Shown: one piece after another, positions 1-11,908 of the stretch
How the letters are laid out: each line of letters begins with the position of its first letter
Position numbering within the stretch: the stretch's first letter is position 1
Assembly (NCBI GenBank): GCA_950295325.1
Contig: OX485804.1
Location: forward strand, 21,824,001 to 21,888,000
Direction of reading: 5' to 3'
DNA from: Polytrichum commune
Lineage: Eukaryota; Streptophyta; Polytrichopsida; Polytrichales; Polytrichaceae
DNA: 64,000 nt
Position numbers and translations under genes: made by a program
The notes under the pieces: model-generated
What the model was told of the DNA's origin: nothing
Seen by the model: only the letters and a program-made list of their open reading frames with translations
Database searches by the model: none

Positions 1-1969
1 TCAGGGATGATTCTTATTGTCAGTTGCCTACTTAAGGAATATAAGTAAAACTGAATCTGAAGTCATGTTGGGTGTTTTAACAGACTAGCAAAAAACATTT
101 ATACAGAAATTGCTCTAGATGTTAACAAATGTTCACATGTGGCAGCTGCATGGACACCATTCTAGAATGTATGAACACGCAAACTCTGTAAATTTTGTTT
201 GCAAATTTTGTTTGCATGGCTTGCACTACACCTGTTAAGAGAACATGATCGAGTTGCTATATTATTGTCCAGTACTCTCTTCTTCCAAGAGTGCTGTGAG
301 AATGCAGCAACTGGATATTTTCTTGTCAGGTGTGGTGAACTAATGTGCATCAGGAATTCTGCCTTATCTTACACTTTTGAACAAAATAATAATTTTGGTT
401 TGCAGATACTGGGTTGTTTGCTACAATTGTGTTTGCTCTGAGTCAACAGCAAACGTTCACAAATCTTAATTGCCATACCATCTAATAAGAATCATCCCCA
501 ATGATCATCAGGACAACAAAAAACTTGTGAGATATTCGGTCCAGGATGAAAATACGTTATCGTCACAAAACAACTCTCTTTCTCTCTCTCTCTCTAAGTT
601 TATTGATTAAGTCAAGAGACGGAGTAGTTTTCAAGGTCTTCAGCGAGCTACGTACAATCGACGCATTTCGTACTGACAGCATTATTGCTGAGGTTGTCCA
701 AAAAGCTTCTACAAGGTGATTGTAGAGAAATTGCTGAAGATACAGGAGCCAATTCAGAGCAGAGGAGCGAAATGTACAATCCCGGCCCACTTGTGGAACT
801 TCAATTCATCAATTTCAGTGGTTCAGTTCAAGCTTGTTCCCTCACAATTTTCCCCATTTTAGTCAAGGTATGCTTAAATATCAGATCGCCAAGCTTTCCC
901 CCAGAATTCTACTTCAATCACGCTCAGCTCACATGCAGTTACACACTTCTGCCTGGCACCAATGCTTATACAGTGATCACAACCCTTCAATAAAACATCC
1001 ACCTTCAATTCTGTGGGGATCTTCCCCCGTTTTCTAACAAGCTCCATTGGAATCTGAAGCCTGTTTGAAATTTTTATCAAGTGCGTTTGCTGTCTTTTTG
1101 TTGTCATTTCCCCTCAGGTCGACAGCCACGCGTAAAGAGTAGTCCGAGTGCATCAATTCCGCATGATCTTGCACTTCCTCCTTTTGGATTGTTCAGTTGA
1201 TTTTAACAGGAAAAGGAAAGACTCCATTTGATCATCCTCAAATATCCGTTTAGACTTATGCCATATATTAAGATGCTTAAAATTATGATCATATGTACAT
1301 AATGTCAATCATGTTTGTTATTGAAATTAAAATCATTCATTTTTTTTATTGAAATGAATGTTTTGTATGTACTGGTTTTTTGTATATTGCAAACATAAAC
1401 AGCTTGATGCTCAACATCGTTTCTTTTGTAATTCTTTTTAAATCTAATTTTTATGAAATAGTGTGAAGAGGAATATTAGAAGTCTCTCAACTGCTCTTCT
1501 TTGGAGAGAATTAAGAACATCGTTTGAGGACTAATAATCAATCTAATGATTCCCATGGGAAAATGGTTCACTGATTGCAAAGTTGACTATGACTTAACGG
1601 GGGAGACAAAACAACATAATAACCTCATATATACACTGATATGCTCAAACAGGTTGCCCCACTCTAATTCATCAACATTCACCACTATTTAAAATATTTC
1701 CTACCACAGAGACAAAGTACAGTAATTTTTTCTTTTTTTGAATCAGTTGCAAGTTAGATGAATAAACAAAGTTAAGAGGTTTTGACTCAAGGTAATTTGC
1801 ATGGGAAAAGAGGCAACCCATTCATAAAGGCCACCTGATTGCACATATCAGTGTGGTTTTCAAAACACCAATTTTAAACTCATGAGTCTGCTACTCAACA
1901 AATACTTTGTTTACAAAAAGAATCTTAAAATCTGATTTTTTTTTGAAGGTGCAATCATAAGCTGCGTGT
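1..1969. other. Gene-free AT-rich stretch
   Basis: No open frame here resembles a known protein and none exceeds about 100 codons. A CT-rich microsatellite lies at 571-597. I see no RNA gene or clear transposon end. Confidence 0.6.
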
Positions 1970-2255
1970 AGTTTTGACATTCGACACACGAAAACTTGCA
2001 CCCAAAAAAATGCACATCAACGGACACGTAGTTTGACTTGTGAAAAATAAAATAATCACACGTCAATGGACACGTTAGAAATTGAAATAACACATACTAC
2101 TAGGCAACTTAAAAGTTGAGATGACAATTTAGAATAAAAATGTAGATGTCCATTGACATTCGTTTTGTTTTTGCATGCATGTTTGTGATGAAAACATCAA
2201 GTGACACTTTAGATGTGAAGTTGAACGTCAGATGAAATTCAGCAAACATACACAC
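1970..2255 (+). repeat. Dispersed repeat family B, copy 1
   Basis: This stretch aligns by eye along its whole length with 17835-18128 in the same orientation, with many substitutions and small indels. Shared landmarks are a 'gcac..caa/tt.gacacgt' block, a 'cacacgtcaa' block and the final 'aaacatacacac'. No terminal repeats or coding sequence are seen, so the element class is unknown. Two diverged copies suggest an old interspersed repeat. Confidence 0.65.
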
Positions 2256-2560
2256 TGCTCCTAAGTTGGGTGCATTGCAACTTGATTCTGCAGACCATCA
2301 CATGGAAAAAAATCCGCAGACTGTGAAGGTAGGCATGCATGAACTGACAATGTCTTGGATCGGATTACCTATTAATTAGCAATTGCAAACAAAGCCCATA
2401 CTGATTCGTAATCTGGCTCCCTGGAGCGGGCCGTTGAGTCTGTTTTTTGTGTGTTTCGATGTTTCTAAATCTTTGCAGAATAACTTCCTCAATTTAGTCC
2501 GCAATGTGCTAATTGGCTGCTGGCTTCATAAATCTATTACAGTATTAACCATAATCGGGT

Positions 2561-2781
2561 TACACTGATTATCCTGATTAGTGCATGTTACTATTTGGAG
2601 TTACGCAGTGCGATAACGTCTTGCTCACGAATTCAATTTTTACTAACGAAAGTTCAATAGGTTGTTCCAATATTATGGAACATAAATGACCTTGCTTGGT
2701 AAAATATCACATTCTCTTTAAAGAGTTATAGCACTGCATAACTCCGAATAATAACACGCACTAATTGGGATGATTAGTGTA
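2561..2781. mobile_element. MITE family C, copy 1 (about 221 bp)
   Basis: The ends form an inverted repeat of about 45 bp: the left end reads through 'gttactatttggagtta' and the right end through 'taactccgaataataac'. The interior is AT-rich and non-coding. Related copies are at 23213-23535, 30548-30732 and 30933-31212. The size and terminal inverted repeats fit a non-autonomous DNA transposon. No clear target duplication could be defined, so the superfamily is open. Confidence 0.65.
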
Positions 2782-3235
2782 GTTTTCGTGAGAAGTCTTC
2801 CTGTTCACCAAGGTTTTCCATATATGGCTTCATTCATGGATGCAAGGCTTCCCATGTTGCTCTTTTGGCAAATGTTGGAGAAATTTGATCTCAAAATTAA
2901 TCTTGCATAATTTTCACCTCTACTTTCAAGTACAAACACCCTTTCAAAATATTCCATAAATATTTAGACAAAGAAATTTTTGTACAAACATCACATTGTT
3001 GGAAAGTTGACTCCAAATAGTCTAATAAAAACAAGCATAATCTACCTTCCATCCCTCCCTTTTCTCCTCTCCTCTTCTTCTTCTTCCTCCTCCCTTTTAA
3101 TGATCTCTTGTCTCTCTTCCTTCTTACCTACCTTATACATTAGCTTAAGTTATCTTTGGGAAAAATCAAAGTGAGCTTAAAAAACCAGAGAGAGGAAAAC
3201 CACCCCTTCATCTCGTTTTTTGCAAGAAGGATGAA
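2782..3235. other. Non-coding, pyrimidine-rich stretch
   Basis: A CT/TTC-rich low-complexity tract lies at about 3045-3095. Nothing else is recognised. Confidence 0.5.
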
Positions 3236-3596
3236 GGGGAGGCCACACACATTTGAGTATGCCGGTTCGGAAATAGAGTTTAGCAAGGCAAGGGAAAGAA
3301 TTTTGGCCTCGACATGTACCTAATTTTGAGGAGCTTAGTTTCAAGGTTGCTCCTTCTTTTTGGGTTAAAACTGTCTATTTGCAACTCCGATTGAAAACGG
3401 AGGTTTTAAGTCTTGTAAAACCGCCGTCTTTGTAACAAGGTTGGAAACGATGTTTATACTCAATACAAGAAAGATCACCCTTGAAACCAAACTCCTCAAA
3501 GTTAGGCACATGTGGAGGCTGAAATTCTTTTACCTTGGCTTACCAAAATCCTTTTTGAGACCGGGTGTTTTGGAATGAATATGTGTGGCCTCCACA
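3236..3596. mobile_element. Long foldback (hairpin) element, about 360 bp
   Basis: The left half is an imperfect reverse complement of the right half over almost the full length. The ends are 'ggggaggccacacac' on the left and 'gtgtggcctcc' on the right. Inner blocks around 'cctaattttgaggag' on the left and 'ctcctcaaagttagg' on the right also pair. There is no coding potential. This is the structure of a foldback MITE, able to form a long hairpin RNA if transcribed. I could not define a target duplication. Confidence 0.65.
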
Positions 3597-5310
3597 TGAG
3601 CAACTGCAGCCGCATGTGGACTTTTTTCCAAATAAATCTTCTAATTTAGGCACCTAGAAATTGTACTACTTGTTAAGTCAATGTAGCTCAAGCTCAATGT
3701 CTTATAGGATTTAGGGTTTTGAGACTAGCATTTAGCCATGAACCGGAGTAATGTGGGTCCAGACAAAAACCAGCTTATACCTGGATCGATTCGAGAATAT
3801 GTACCAAGTAAACCAAATTCAATGTTGAATATGCATACTCTTGAGCTTTTTAAAACGATAGCTGCTACACTAAATATACCAATTAGTGAGTGCCAATGGT
3901 AAGTTGAAATTGTCTTTTTGTAATTATTCATAGAAGTTGAATTAAGCAATAAGGATAAGGGTTAGTAGTAGAGAAGGGACGAGATAAGGATAAGGTAGAA
4001 GATATTAGTGAAGAAGAACCAATCTTAAAAAGTGTGGTTAGAATTAGAAGTAGGAAGTTTAGAAAGTATTTAAGTGTGGGTGGAACAATGTCAAGTGTGA
4101 CCAATTTGTGTGGAAGTTTTGTGCATGAATAAAGGAGTGAGGATGTTTATTGGAAATCCTTACTGTGAGTATGTGTATCTTGAGTTAAGGATGATTTGGT
4201 CGTTGGGGGTGTTTTGATAATTTGTATGATGTTAACCATATCAAAGATCTTAAGCTAGTTGTAAGGTCAATAATGCTAACGAGGTGTTGTGTCCATAAGT
4301 ATATGGGGTTAGAATACGATTAGAGGTAGAGAGTATTAATTTTATATGTTTATTGATAGGCGGTAGCACCAAATCCTAGACAAGTGTTGAGATATTCAAA
4401 GAGTTGGGGTTCCTAGGTGATAGGTGGTCAATGGGGAAATTGGCATTTAGAAATAAGGACAGTAGTAGTAGCGGTAGGAATGGGGCTAACTGGTACTTGG
4501 AGTTGGAATAGCCGCTTAAGGTATTCCCAGTGGTTATGGGTAAATATAAAACTTAACATGCAAGGAAGGGGCTACAAAGTATAAAAGATGATGTCAGCTA
4601 CCGGAATTGAGTGTACCAGATAGAGAGAGTGAACCGGCCGGTAGTCGTAATGAAGCACATGATCAAATTGATAGTATAATTAGATTGGTAGTGAGCCGGT
4701 GTAGGTATTCTAACGGGTAATCTTCTAGAGATAGATATTGGTTAGTTACAACATGGATGGGTCTACGAGTTGCGTGATTAGTGGAACATAGTAATCTAAC
4801 CGTCGTACAATAAACCGGTAGCTTAACCGGTAGAGGAAGCACTAGGAGGTAGGGAGCCAGTAAGGTTACTTTGGTTACTGTGGGTAAGAGAGTGATTCTT
4901 TGTTAGTGAGGGTGGGAATTTAGTGACGGTGATACTAAATTCCTTTACGCTATGACTTAGTGCCACCAAAAGATCTAGGAAGCATTGTTCATTGCAACAT
5001 TTGGCGTGAAAGTATTGACAATTGGCACTAATCACCAAAAGTATTGGCACTTGACACTATTCATTAGCAAGCATGTAGCACTCATTAATTTTCTTCAAAT
5101 CTATAGTAAATGAGCGTAGAATTTGCCGTAGTCACAAATTTAGTGTCACTTGGTAGCAACTTCAACCCTCGATAACTTTGAGATTTGGCTAGATTGTGTG
5201 TCTAACTTGAATTAGTGCTACCCTCACCAATTGGTACTTTTTAGCATAGTATGCATTGCCAACAACCATTGCCCCTCCTCGGTGGTGATACCTAACTTAC
5301 CAAGGGACCA
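3597..5310. other. Gene-free stretch
   Basis: No open frame is longer than about 75 codons and I recognise no repeat ends or RNA genes. The composition resembles old decayed intergenic DNA. Confidence 0.5.
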
Positions 5311-5531
5311 ATGAACAGGGAGAACTAACTGCTAGTTATAGATGAACCCGCTGAGTTTGAAAAATAACCACTTGAAGTTCAAGACTTCTGAAAAATTACC
5401 CATCATTTAAAAGGAATCTAGAGAATATATCTCAACTCATTCAAAAACAACGGAAAGATCACGACATGTAACCGGTTGGACTTAGAAACACTAGGATTTT
5501 GACCAATTATGCCCAAAAACCTCCCCAAACA
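5311..5531 (+). repeat. Dispersed repeat family A, copy 1
   Basis: This aligns in the same orientation with 62755-62960 and in reverse complement with copies at 17104, 28526, 30286 and 56937. Landmarks are 'ctagttatagatgaac', 'tgaagttcaa', 'ccggttggactt' and 'attttgaccaattatgccc'. The family may be fragments of a non-autonomous LTR element, but no LTR pair or coding part is seen. Confidence 0.6.
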
Positions 5532-5811
5532 CTGCATGGGATCCCTAAGAAAAGATCGGGCATCTAGAATCGTTTCGCTAGTCTAGGCACTCCAAACCTG
5601 GAGATATTTCTGCATATACCCCCCAATATAAAACCAGTCACCTCTGCCAAACAATGTCAACCGCAACCGGCTGCAACATGCATCCAAAATATATATATAT
5701 ATAACTCTGGGGCTCATCACAGAGGGCCACCCCAAGTCAGTTACATGGTGGACTTTTGATTTATGAAACTGACAAATCTTTGCTTTGTTGTTGCTGATGG
5801 AAAGTGAATGT
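5532..5811. other. Short spacer with an (AT)n tract
   Basis: An AT dinucleotide tract lies at about 5689-5702. Nothing else is recognised. Confidence 0.5.
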
Positions 5812-6314
5812 TAGGGCCACTTCACACATGAGCCAAGAGCCGTGACCATGAAATTGTGAGAGCCCAAAAAAAAATGGTCCAAAGGCCGTCCCAACACACC
5901 TTCACAATCATGTAGTGTGGTCACAGACCCTCAAGTGCACTGTGAAGTCACATGTGACGGGGTCCTCAACCAAATGCTATTCCAATGAATTTTGGTTCAT
6001 GCGGGTCCTCATGCATGATAAAATAGAATATACCAATTGTTGTGAGCGTTTAGGGTGCCATGGTCTCCCGGTTTTGTGTTAGGCCTACCTTCAAGAGGCA
6101 GTTTTTCACAATAATCCAAGTGACCATGAAACATGATCCATTCAATGCCACGTAGGAGTCCATGTAAACTTTACATCCATCTTGCATTCACATATATATA
6201 CTCCGTTGGTTCCTCAAGCGTAGTGTGAAGTAGCGAACTTGGAGCGGCTCCGCCTTTTCCACCAATAAGAGTGCTTGAAGTGTAATGGTCACGGGCTCTC
6301 AGTCTCGTGTGGGC
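5812..6314 (-). mobile_element. TIR element family G, copy E1
   Basis: The left terminus is TAGGGCCACTTCACACAT. The body is an imperfect reverse complement of 8236-8735 over about 500 bp. Its right terminus overlaps the start of the next copy, so the two are fused at a shared 'gggcc' near 6311. Sub-terminal motifs such as 'agtgtgaagt' recur inside. It is non-coding and therefore non-autonomous. The TAGGG terminus would suit a hAT-type element, but I cannot see a clean 8-bp target duplication. A 7-bp 'tgaatgt' occurs just left of E1 and a few bases right of E3, which is only suggestive. Confidence 0.7.
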
Positions 6315-6896
6315 CACTTCACACACAAGGCCGAAGGCCCCTAACCATGGCAATGTAAGAGCTCTCATTGGTCGAAAAGGCGGAGACCGTCCAAGTTCAC
6401 TTCACACTAGAAGGTGAAGGCCTAAAGGTCCAAAGAAAGTTCATGAATGAAAAGTCTACATGGAGTCCTACATGGCAAGTTGTAGATAAGGGTGCATGGT
6501 CTACCGGAATTTGCATCAAGCCCACCTCCAAGAGGTGGGCTGGACGCAATTCCGGTAGACCACGATTTTTTTAATATTTTTTCCAATAGGATAGATTTCA
6601 AGACATGTTGCAGAGTAGATTCTAGAAGACATTCCAGCACAGACAAAACCACCAAATAATTCTCTTCAATTGATAGAGTTTGAAACACATTATAGTAAAC
6701 CAAATCCTCCCCTCTTTCCTGCCAACACAATATGCAATGGTCCCGCAACATGGTCTGTTCTCACTTCACACTATGCTTGAGGGCCCGTGACTACATAAAA
6801 CGGCTTTCCCAACACCCATGGTATGGCCTTTGAATGAGAGTCAAGAGTCCTCACCATTACAAGGTCACAGCTCTTGACTCATATATGAAGTGACCC
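6311..6896 (+). mobile_element. TIR element family G, copy E2 with internal hairpin
   Basis: It starts GGGCCACTTCACACA and ends with 'atgaagtgaccc'. Both flanks align with E3 (8236-8735) in the same orientation, including 'ctcattggt.gaaaaggcgg' and 'cttcacacta'. The middle differs from E3 and carries a strong palindrome at 6497-6562. It has no coding capacity. Confidence 0.65.
6497..6562. repeat. Hairpin, about 31-bp arms
   Basis: The arms read 'tggtctaccggaatt...agcccacctc' and, on the other side, 'gaggtgggct...aattccggtagacca', with a 3-4 nt loop and a few mismatches near 'tgcatca'. It lies inside element E2. Confidence 0.85.
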
Positions 6897-7500
6897 TTTA
6901 TACTTGCACATCTCTCTCTCTCTCTCTCTTCGTTATCAATGTTGATTCATGTGGAGGCGATTCCCATTGAAAGTAATAACACACGCACCCAGGTACATGC
7001 AAATCCGTAGCCTCTTTAAAATGGCGAGCCAGGTGGCTACTCTAATCCTTGCCTGAGGCCCAAACCACACGGGAGGAACGGCAGTGAGTTGGATGAATAG
7101 CATTGGTTCAAATGAGCAAGTGGTTGCCACATGAGAGGAAGTATGGGGAGTGGCAACAATGACTTTTTAGCTTCGGATTTTGCTTTGGATCTTGCTTCGG
7201 GATCTACTTGGCAATAAAGTAGAGTGACATGGCACAATAAATGTAGTTCGCAACTACCGGGCACTAGTGCCCGGAAGTCCACAATATAAGGAGAAAAACG
7301 AGGAAAAGGAGACTTTTCTTGGGCAAGGTGCCATGTTGGAGGAAGTTGTGAAACTTCCTTTGCCTCTCGTGTGGCAAGGGCCTGAGTTGCAACAAACATA
7401 ACACTAGTCAGCCATATGGGCTCAGTTTGATTTCTGTATTTAGCATCTGACAAGAATCTCCACTGCCTTACCTTTGTGGGAAGAAAGAAACTTAGATAAT
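6897..7500. other. Spacer between element E2 and the LINE insertion
   Basis: A (TC)n microsatellite lies at 6911-6929. An open minus-strand frame crosses this stretch and runs into the LINE in antisense; it resembles no protein I know and is treated as chance. Confidence 0.5.
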
Positions 7501-7516
7501 CAGAATAAACTAACCT
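7501..7516. repeat. Target-site duplication, left copy
   Basis: CAGAATAAACTAACCT occurs here and again, identically, at 8128-8143 directly after a poly(A) tail. Together they bracket the LINE fragment. Confidence 0.85.
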
Positions 7517-8127
7517 TCCTAGGAAGTCTTTCCCCAAAGAATGCTTGTTTCCAATTGAAACAATCATGATTAAAATTTGGCACCTCCTTAGGGGCATCAC
7601 TCTTTGGACTATTTGGATTGAGCGCAATGATAAGGTCTTTAACCATGAGCAATGGCATGAACCTCGGGTCAAGCACCGCATGTGGGATGAACTTATCATG
7701 TACGCCAAGACAGCGTGGGAGCGTGTTCTCAAGCAAATTAAGATTTGCGAATTTTCGAAGGTAGGCATGCTCCAAGGTTTTGATAGAACGTGGGGAGCTC
7801 GGAATGTGCTTTGTAGAAGACACAACCTCCACATTGAGTGGAATTGGAAGAACATGAATAGGTAGGGGGTTTTGGTAGGTAGGTTAGTGGTTCCGTGGGG
7901 GCCTTTGGTGGTTTGGGGCTGTCCTTGGCCGGTGGGGTGGGGGTGGTCCTTGGCTTGGTGGTTTGGTGGGTTGTCCTTGGTGGGTTTTTGGTGCGGGTAG
8001 TCGTCTCAATCGTGGCGGTGTTCTTACGCCCGAGGGGCCCCGCCTCCCCTCGGTGTGGGCGTGGGGTGTTTCTCTTTGGTTTTATTCATTTTTGGCGTTG
8101 GCGGTTGGCCTTCTGTCTAAAAAAAAA
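7517..8127 (+). mobile_element. 5'-truncated LINE (non-LTR retrotransposon) insertion
   Basis: A plus-strand frame is open from the left duplication to a stop at 7863-7865. It encodes the C-terminal end of a plant LINE ORF2, recognised from the motif LLRGITLWTIWIERNDKVF, which matches the conserved 'LW.IW.ERN...F' block that follows the zinc-binding domain in plant LINE reverse transcriptases. A G/T-rich 3' untranslated part follows and the copy ends in nine A residues (8119-8127). The 16-bp duplications at 7501-7516 and 8128-8143 are the hallmark of target-primed reverse transcription. Only about 610 bp of the 3' end was copied, so the insert is dead. A second copy of the same 3' tail is at 19731-19843. 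Confidence 0.85.
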
Positions 8128-8143
8128 CAGAATAAACTAACCT
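8128..8143. repeat. Target-site duplication, right copy
   Basis: Identical to 7501-7516 and directly abutting the poly(A) tail of the LINE fragment. Confidence 0.85.
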
Positions 8144-8235
8144 CAATAAGGATAGTCACTAGTGTTGTTGTGTATATTGTTTTCTATGAATAGTGTTGGG
8201 AATATAACTCCACCCGAATTTGCAAGTGTCGGCCT

Positions 8236-8735
8236 ATGGGCCACTTCACGCATGAGACTGAGAGCCTAAGACCATTACACTTCAGCACTCTCATTGGTGG
8301 AAAAGGCGGAGCCGGTCCAAGTTCACTTCACACTACTCTTGAGGGACCAACAGAGTATGTGAATGCAAGATGGATGTAAAGTCTACATGATTCCCATGTG
8401 GCATCAAACGGATCATGTTTCATGGTCACTTGGATTATTTTCAAAGACCACCTCTTGCAGGTAGGCCTACACAAAACCGGGAGACCATGGCACTCCGAAC
8501 GCTCCCAACCGTTGATTTATTCTATTTTATCACGTGTGAGGACCCGCACGAACATAAATGCATTGAAATAGCATTTGGTTGAGGGCATGGTCACATATGA
8601 CTTCACACTACACTTGAAGGTCCATGACCGCACTACATGATTTTGGAGGTGTGTTGGGACGGCCTTTGGACACTTTCTGTTGGGCTCTCACAAATTCATG
8701 GTCACGGCTCTTGGCTTATGTGTGAAGTGGCCCTA
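8236..8735 (+). mobile_element. TIR element family G, copy E3
   Basis: The left end is GGGCCACTTCACGCATGAG and the right end is ATGTGTGAAGTGGCCCTA, forming imperfect terminal inverted repeats of about 40 bp. The whole copy is an inverted counterpart of E1 (5812-6314), so the region 5812-8735 can also be read as one composite element with ~500-bp inverted arms. It is non-coding. Confidence 0.7.
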
Positions 8736-10914
8736 TATGTATGAATGTGAACTACATCTTTACCACTTGGTTTGTGGGGTCCTCAACAAAAAATTATTTT
8801 AGTGAACGGACCCAAATGGATGAATAATTTCATGAAGTAAAGCACTCACACTAAATGTTTTGTTCTATAATATCAAACATGCATTGTAAATCCCTCAATT
8901 GTGGTCACATGTCAAAACATTTTTTAGCTCATCCAGACTGCTCAATGAGCCCCAAGAGCAACATAGTCCTATCTGCAAAACAAAAAGCTTCGAGATGCTT
9001 GGTGAAGTTGGTTTCATAGTGAAATTGAGTGGGTGAAGCTAATAAGACCATGATTAATATTGAACATGCATGTGCCATTGAATAATGTTATGATAGGTTC
9101 AAACTAAACACACGTAATTAACTTATCTGTGACAAAAAGACATGTGGTAAGTTAGAAATGCATCAAAATCGTTCCCATCAGTCCCGTGTTCAGGCTTGGT
9201 CTCATAAACACCTACTAATAAGGATATAATAATCAAAACTTGCCCATGGCTTCTATAGATTGGTTGCAAATTCATCCCAATGTAAACTCACTAAACTATT
9301 TATGAGGATGAACTTGGGGAGGGGGAGGATGATGAAGCTCATTGCTATTGTAGAGTCCAAGCGTCTTTATTCTAAGCCAAATTAACCCCTCTTGCTCCTA
9401 CAACTTGGTTGACAACTAGAATCTGCTTACTACCGTTACATAATACGTTAGTATAATTATTGTGTTAGATCATCCCTGATTAGTGTTTGAGGATTAACCT
9501 AGTATGATGATCATGACCTAGTCATAGGTTGTACTCGACCACATGTGCAATCGAAAGTCATTTTTCTTATAATTTGGATTGAATATAAAGTGGAGATTTG
9601 GAACCACAAATGCAAAGATGTTCAAGAAAGAACATCATGTGCCTAATTATCATGGTGGTCAATACATTGGAAGCACGTTTATGGTGCATAAGAAGCTCTA
9701 AACATTACACAACATTGTTGCAATCCAAATCTACATACATGTTGCACAAAGAGGTACCGTGGGAACCAAATTATGTACAACGTTGCATGAGATATTTGCC
9801 AAAAATATAAGTGTTGTTTGTGCTAAAAGGATTATATAAGTTGGCCCTACAATCGAATATGATTTGCAACCGTTCACAATTCTTAGTCCATTGGATGTTG
9901 GCGAGAGGGAGTTGTTGCATACAATTGTACCTCTCTTCCATCCACGTTGAAAACTCGACTATTAATATGTGGCATATTCATCTCTAATGTGTTTGACTGT
10001 GCTAAATTAGGATCTTGTACTTTGAAGCTAACTCCGTCGTCGTATTAACACAAAAGGTACTATCCGGACTACAAACTTTTTTAAGGACTTTGTTGGATGA
10101 ATGAGTGATACACATGTACGCTCTCGTTGTGTATGTTCACATTTTTATTTTTATTTTTTGAAAGCAAAGGATTGTTCATCGCATAAAGAAATACAATTAT
10201 AACAAGGACACCTTGAAAGATATGATAAAAAAATTGTCTTCATCTCTCATACAACTTAAGAAGATATGTCATCTTTATTATAATATTGATAAAATAATGA
10301 CAACACACGTCCTTTACAAGAAGGGTCCCATTAATCTCATTAATGGTCTTCATAATCTCTTCTTCACATCATTATTCTTATAAGAAAAAGCATTCTTATA
10401 ATAGAGTGATCTTCATACTTGATATCTACATATGAACTCTTCATAAATAGTATAGGTTGTACTCTTCACAATCCATCATATATTAAGTCATCCATTTAGT
10501 GTGTTAGTACAGGAAATGTAAAAAGACTTCATCAATTGTCACCTATCGTCGTCCTGATGTTTACAAATTTATGAACCCACATTATATAGTGATGCTCATT
10601 TATACATGCATCAAACTTTTCATTCCAAAAGCTTAAAGTGTCTTTCAGAAGGCGAAAATAACTAATGTGGTGAGTGTTCATTGTTTGAAGAAACAATTGA
10701 ACGCAAGTAGAGAGTGAAAGTCCAATTATGAAGGGTTGTTTGGAGTCATCCGAAACTACATTTGTAGCTTTCAACTTTAATGAGAAAAACAGCTTGTCAA
10801 GCTTCCCCAGTCAAACCTTTAGTTAGGTTGTTTGAATAGGTTAACGGGTTCATAATCACGTTGGTATTTGGATACGGGCGTTACTTTTTCTTTTTCTTAG
10901 GTTGTTTGAACGTA
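8736..10914. other. Gene-free stretch
   Basis: No convincing frame or RNA gene. The part at 9600-10100 shares scattered words with 29900-30200 (around 'atccaac', 'ttggatgaa'), too weak to call a repeat. Confidence 0.5.
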
Positions 10915-11908
10915 CAGTCCTACCTCTTTAATACGACACTCGATAATACGACAACCTCGATATTATGACACAAATTTCGTAAACCAAACTTCCTAGTTCA
11001 AATCTACCTCTATACTACGACTATGACAATGTTAATACGACACTCCTAGACCCCCCAAATGTCATATTATAGAGGTAATAAATGCATTTATATGGTGGGT
11101 CCCACACACTTATATATACATTAATACATAATTTATTTTAAATTCATAAATCTTATACATATGAAGTTTGGATTAAGGAAGTTTAAATGTAAAATGATGA
11201 AATAAACATGAGAACCATGGGAACTAGGTTCTCTTTCTAAAACCCTACTCATGAGGACCAAAGAGAAAAATCGAGATTGATCAAGGAGTCCGAAGACCTG
11301 GCCCTTCTTATATCAAAACTGCAGCTTGGATCAGATGAGATGCCATTTGAAGAGTATGTGGTAATGGAAGGTGAAGACATCATTGAGGCTGAATATTGCA
11401 TGTCAGAGCTGGTTGATATGACCTTAGGACAGAGAATAGAGCCAGTTAGTTTGGACCTTACTGCTAAGACCATAAACCCTTTAGATGTTGATGAGAGACC
11501 TCCACCTATTGTGAAACTGGCAGATGCTCAACAACATGCTTAGCTATTAGCTACATTTTTTTTATGGACAATTCATTAGACTTCACTCCCGCAAATCTGA
11601 TGAAATTGCAGGGCATAATAGAGAAGCTCAATAAGATATATGTTGCTAACTTGAAGTGGCAACATCAGCGGACTATTGATTCCTTCTTCAAGTCCACATA
11701 GGTTTAGTGAGGAGAATTTGCATATTTGTAATGCATTTGAAAGAATACTCATTTTTACATATGGAAAAATATCTCAAGTATGTTTTTATGAAGTACCTCG
11801 TTATTGTGACAACCAGGTCCAATTTGTCATATTATTGAATATGTGACACCTCGATAATACGACCTTTTTCTCGTTTCCCAAACGTGTCATATTAAAGAGG
11901 TAGGACTG
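10915..11908 (+). mobile_element. Pogo-type Tc1/mariner element, internally deleted
   Basis: The element starts CAGTCCTACCTCTTTAATA and ends with its complement TATTAAAGAGGTAGGACTG. It is flanked on both sides by the dinucleotide TA (10913-10914 and 11909-11910), the Tc1/mariner target duplication. Sub-terminal copies of 'cgataatacgac' and 'tcatattat' occur at both ends. This end sequence resembles the CAGT..ACCTCT ends of plant pogo/Lemi/Emigrant elements. The interior carries only the tail of a transposase (11241-11701), so this ~1 kb copy is a deletion derivative that could move only with help from a full element. Confidence 0.8.
11241..11701 (+). pseudogene. Relic of pogo/Tigger-type transposase C-terminus
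   Basis: A frame is open from 11241 to a stop at 11541-11543. It is rich in acidic residues and includes the stretch MPFEEYVVMEGEDIIEAEY. After a short gap a second open piece (about 11598-11701) ends in QRTIDSFFKST and a stop, resembling the 'Q..I..FF' C-terminal end common in pogo/Tigger DDE transposases. The helix-turn-helix and DDE domains are absent. The assignment rests on position inside the TA-flanked element plus these tail features. Confidence 0.55.

Noticed and set aside
7037..7855. 272-codon open frame on the minus strand
   Set aside because: Half of it is antisense to the LINE coding part and the rest resembles no protein; it crosses a transposon insertion boundary.
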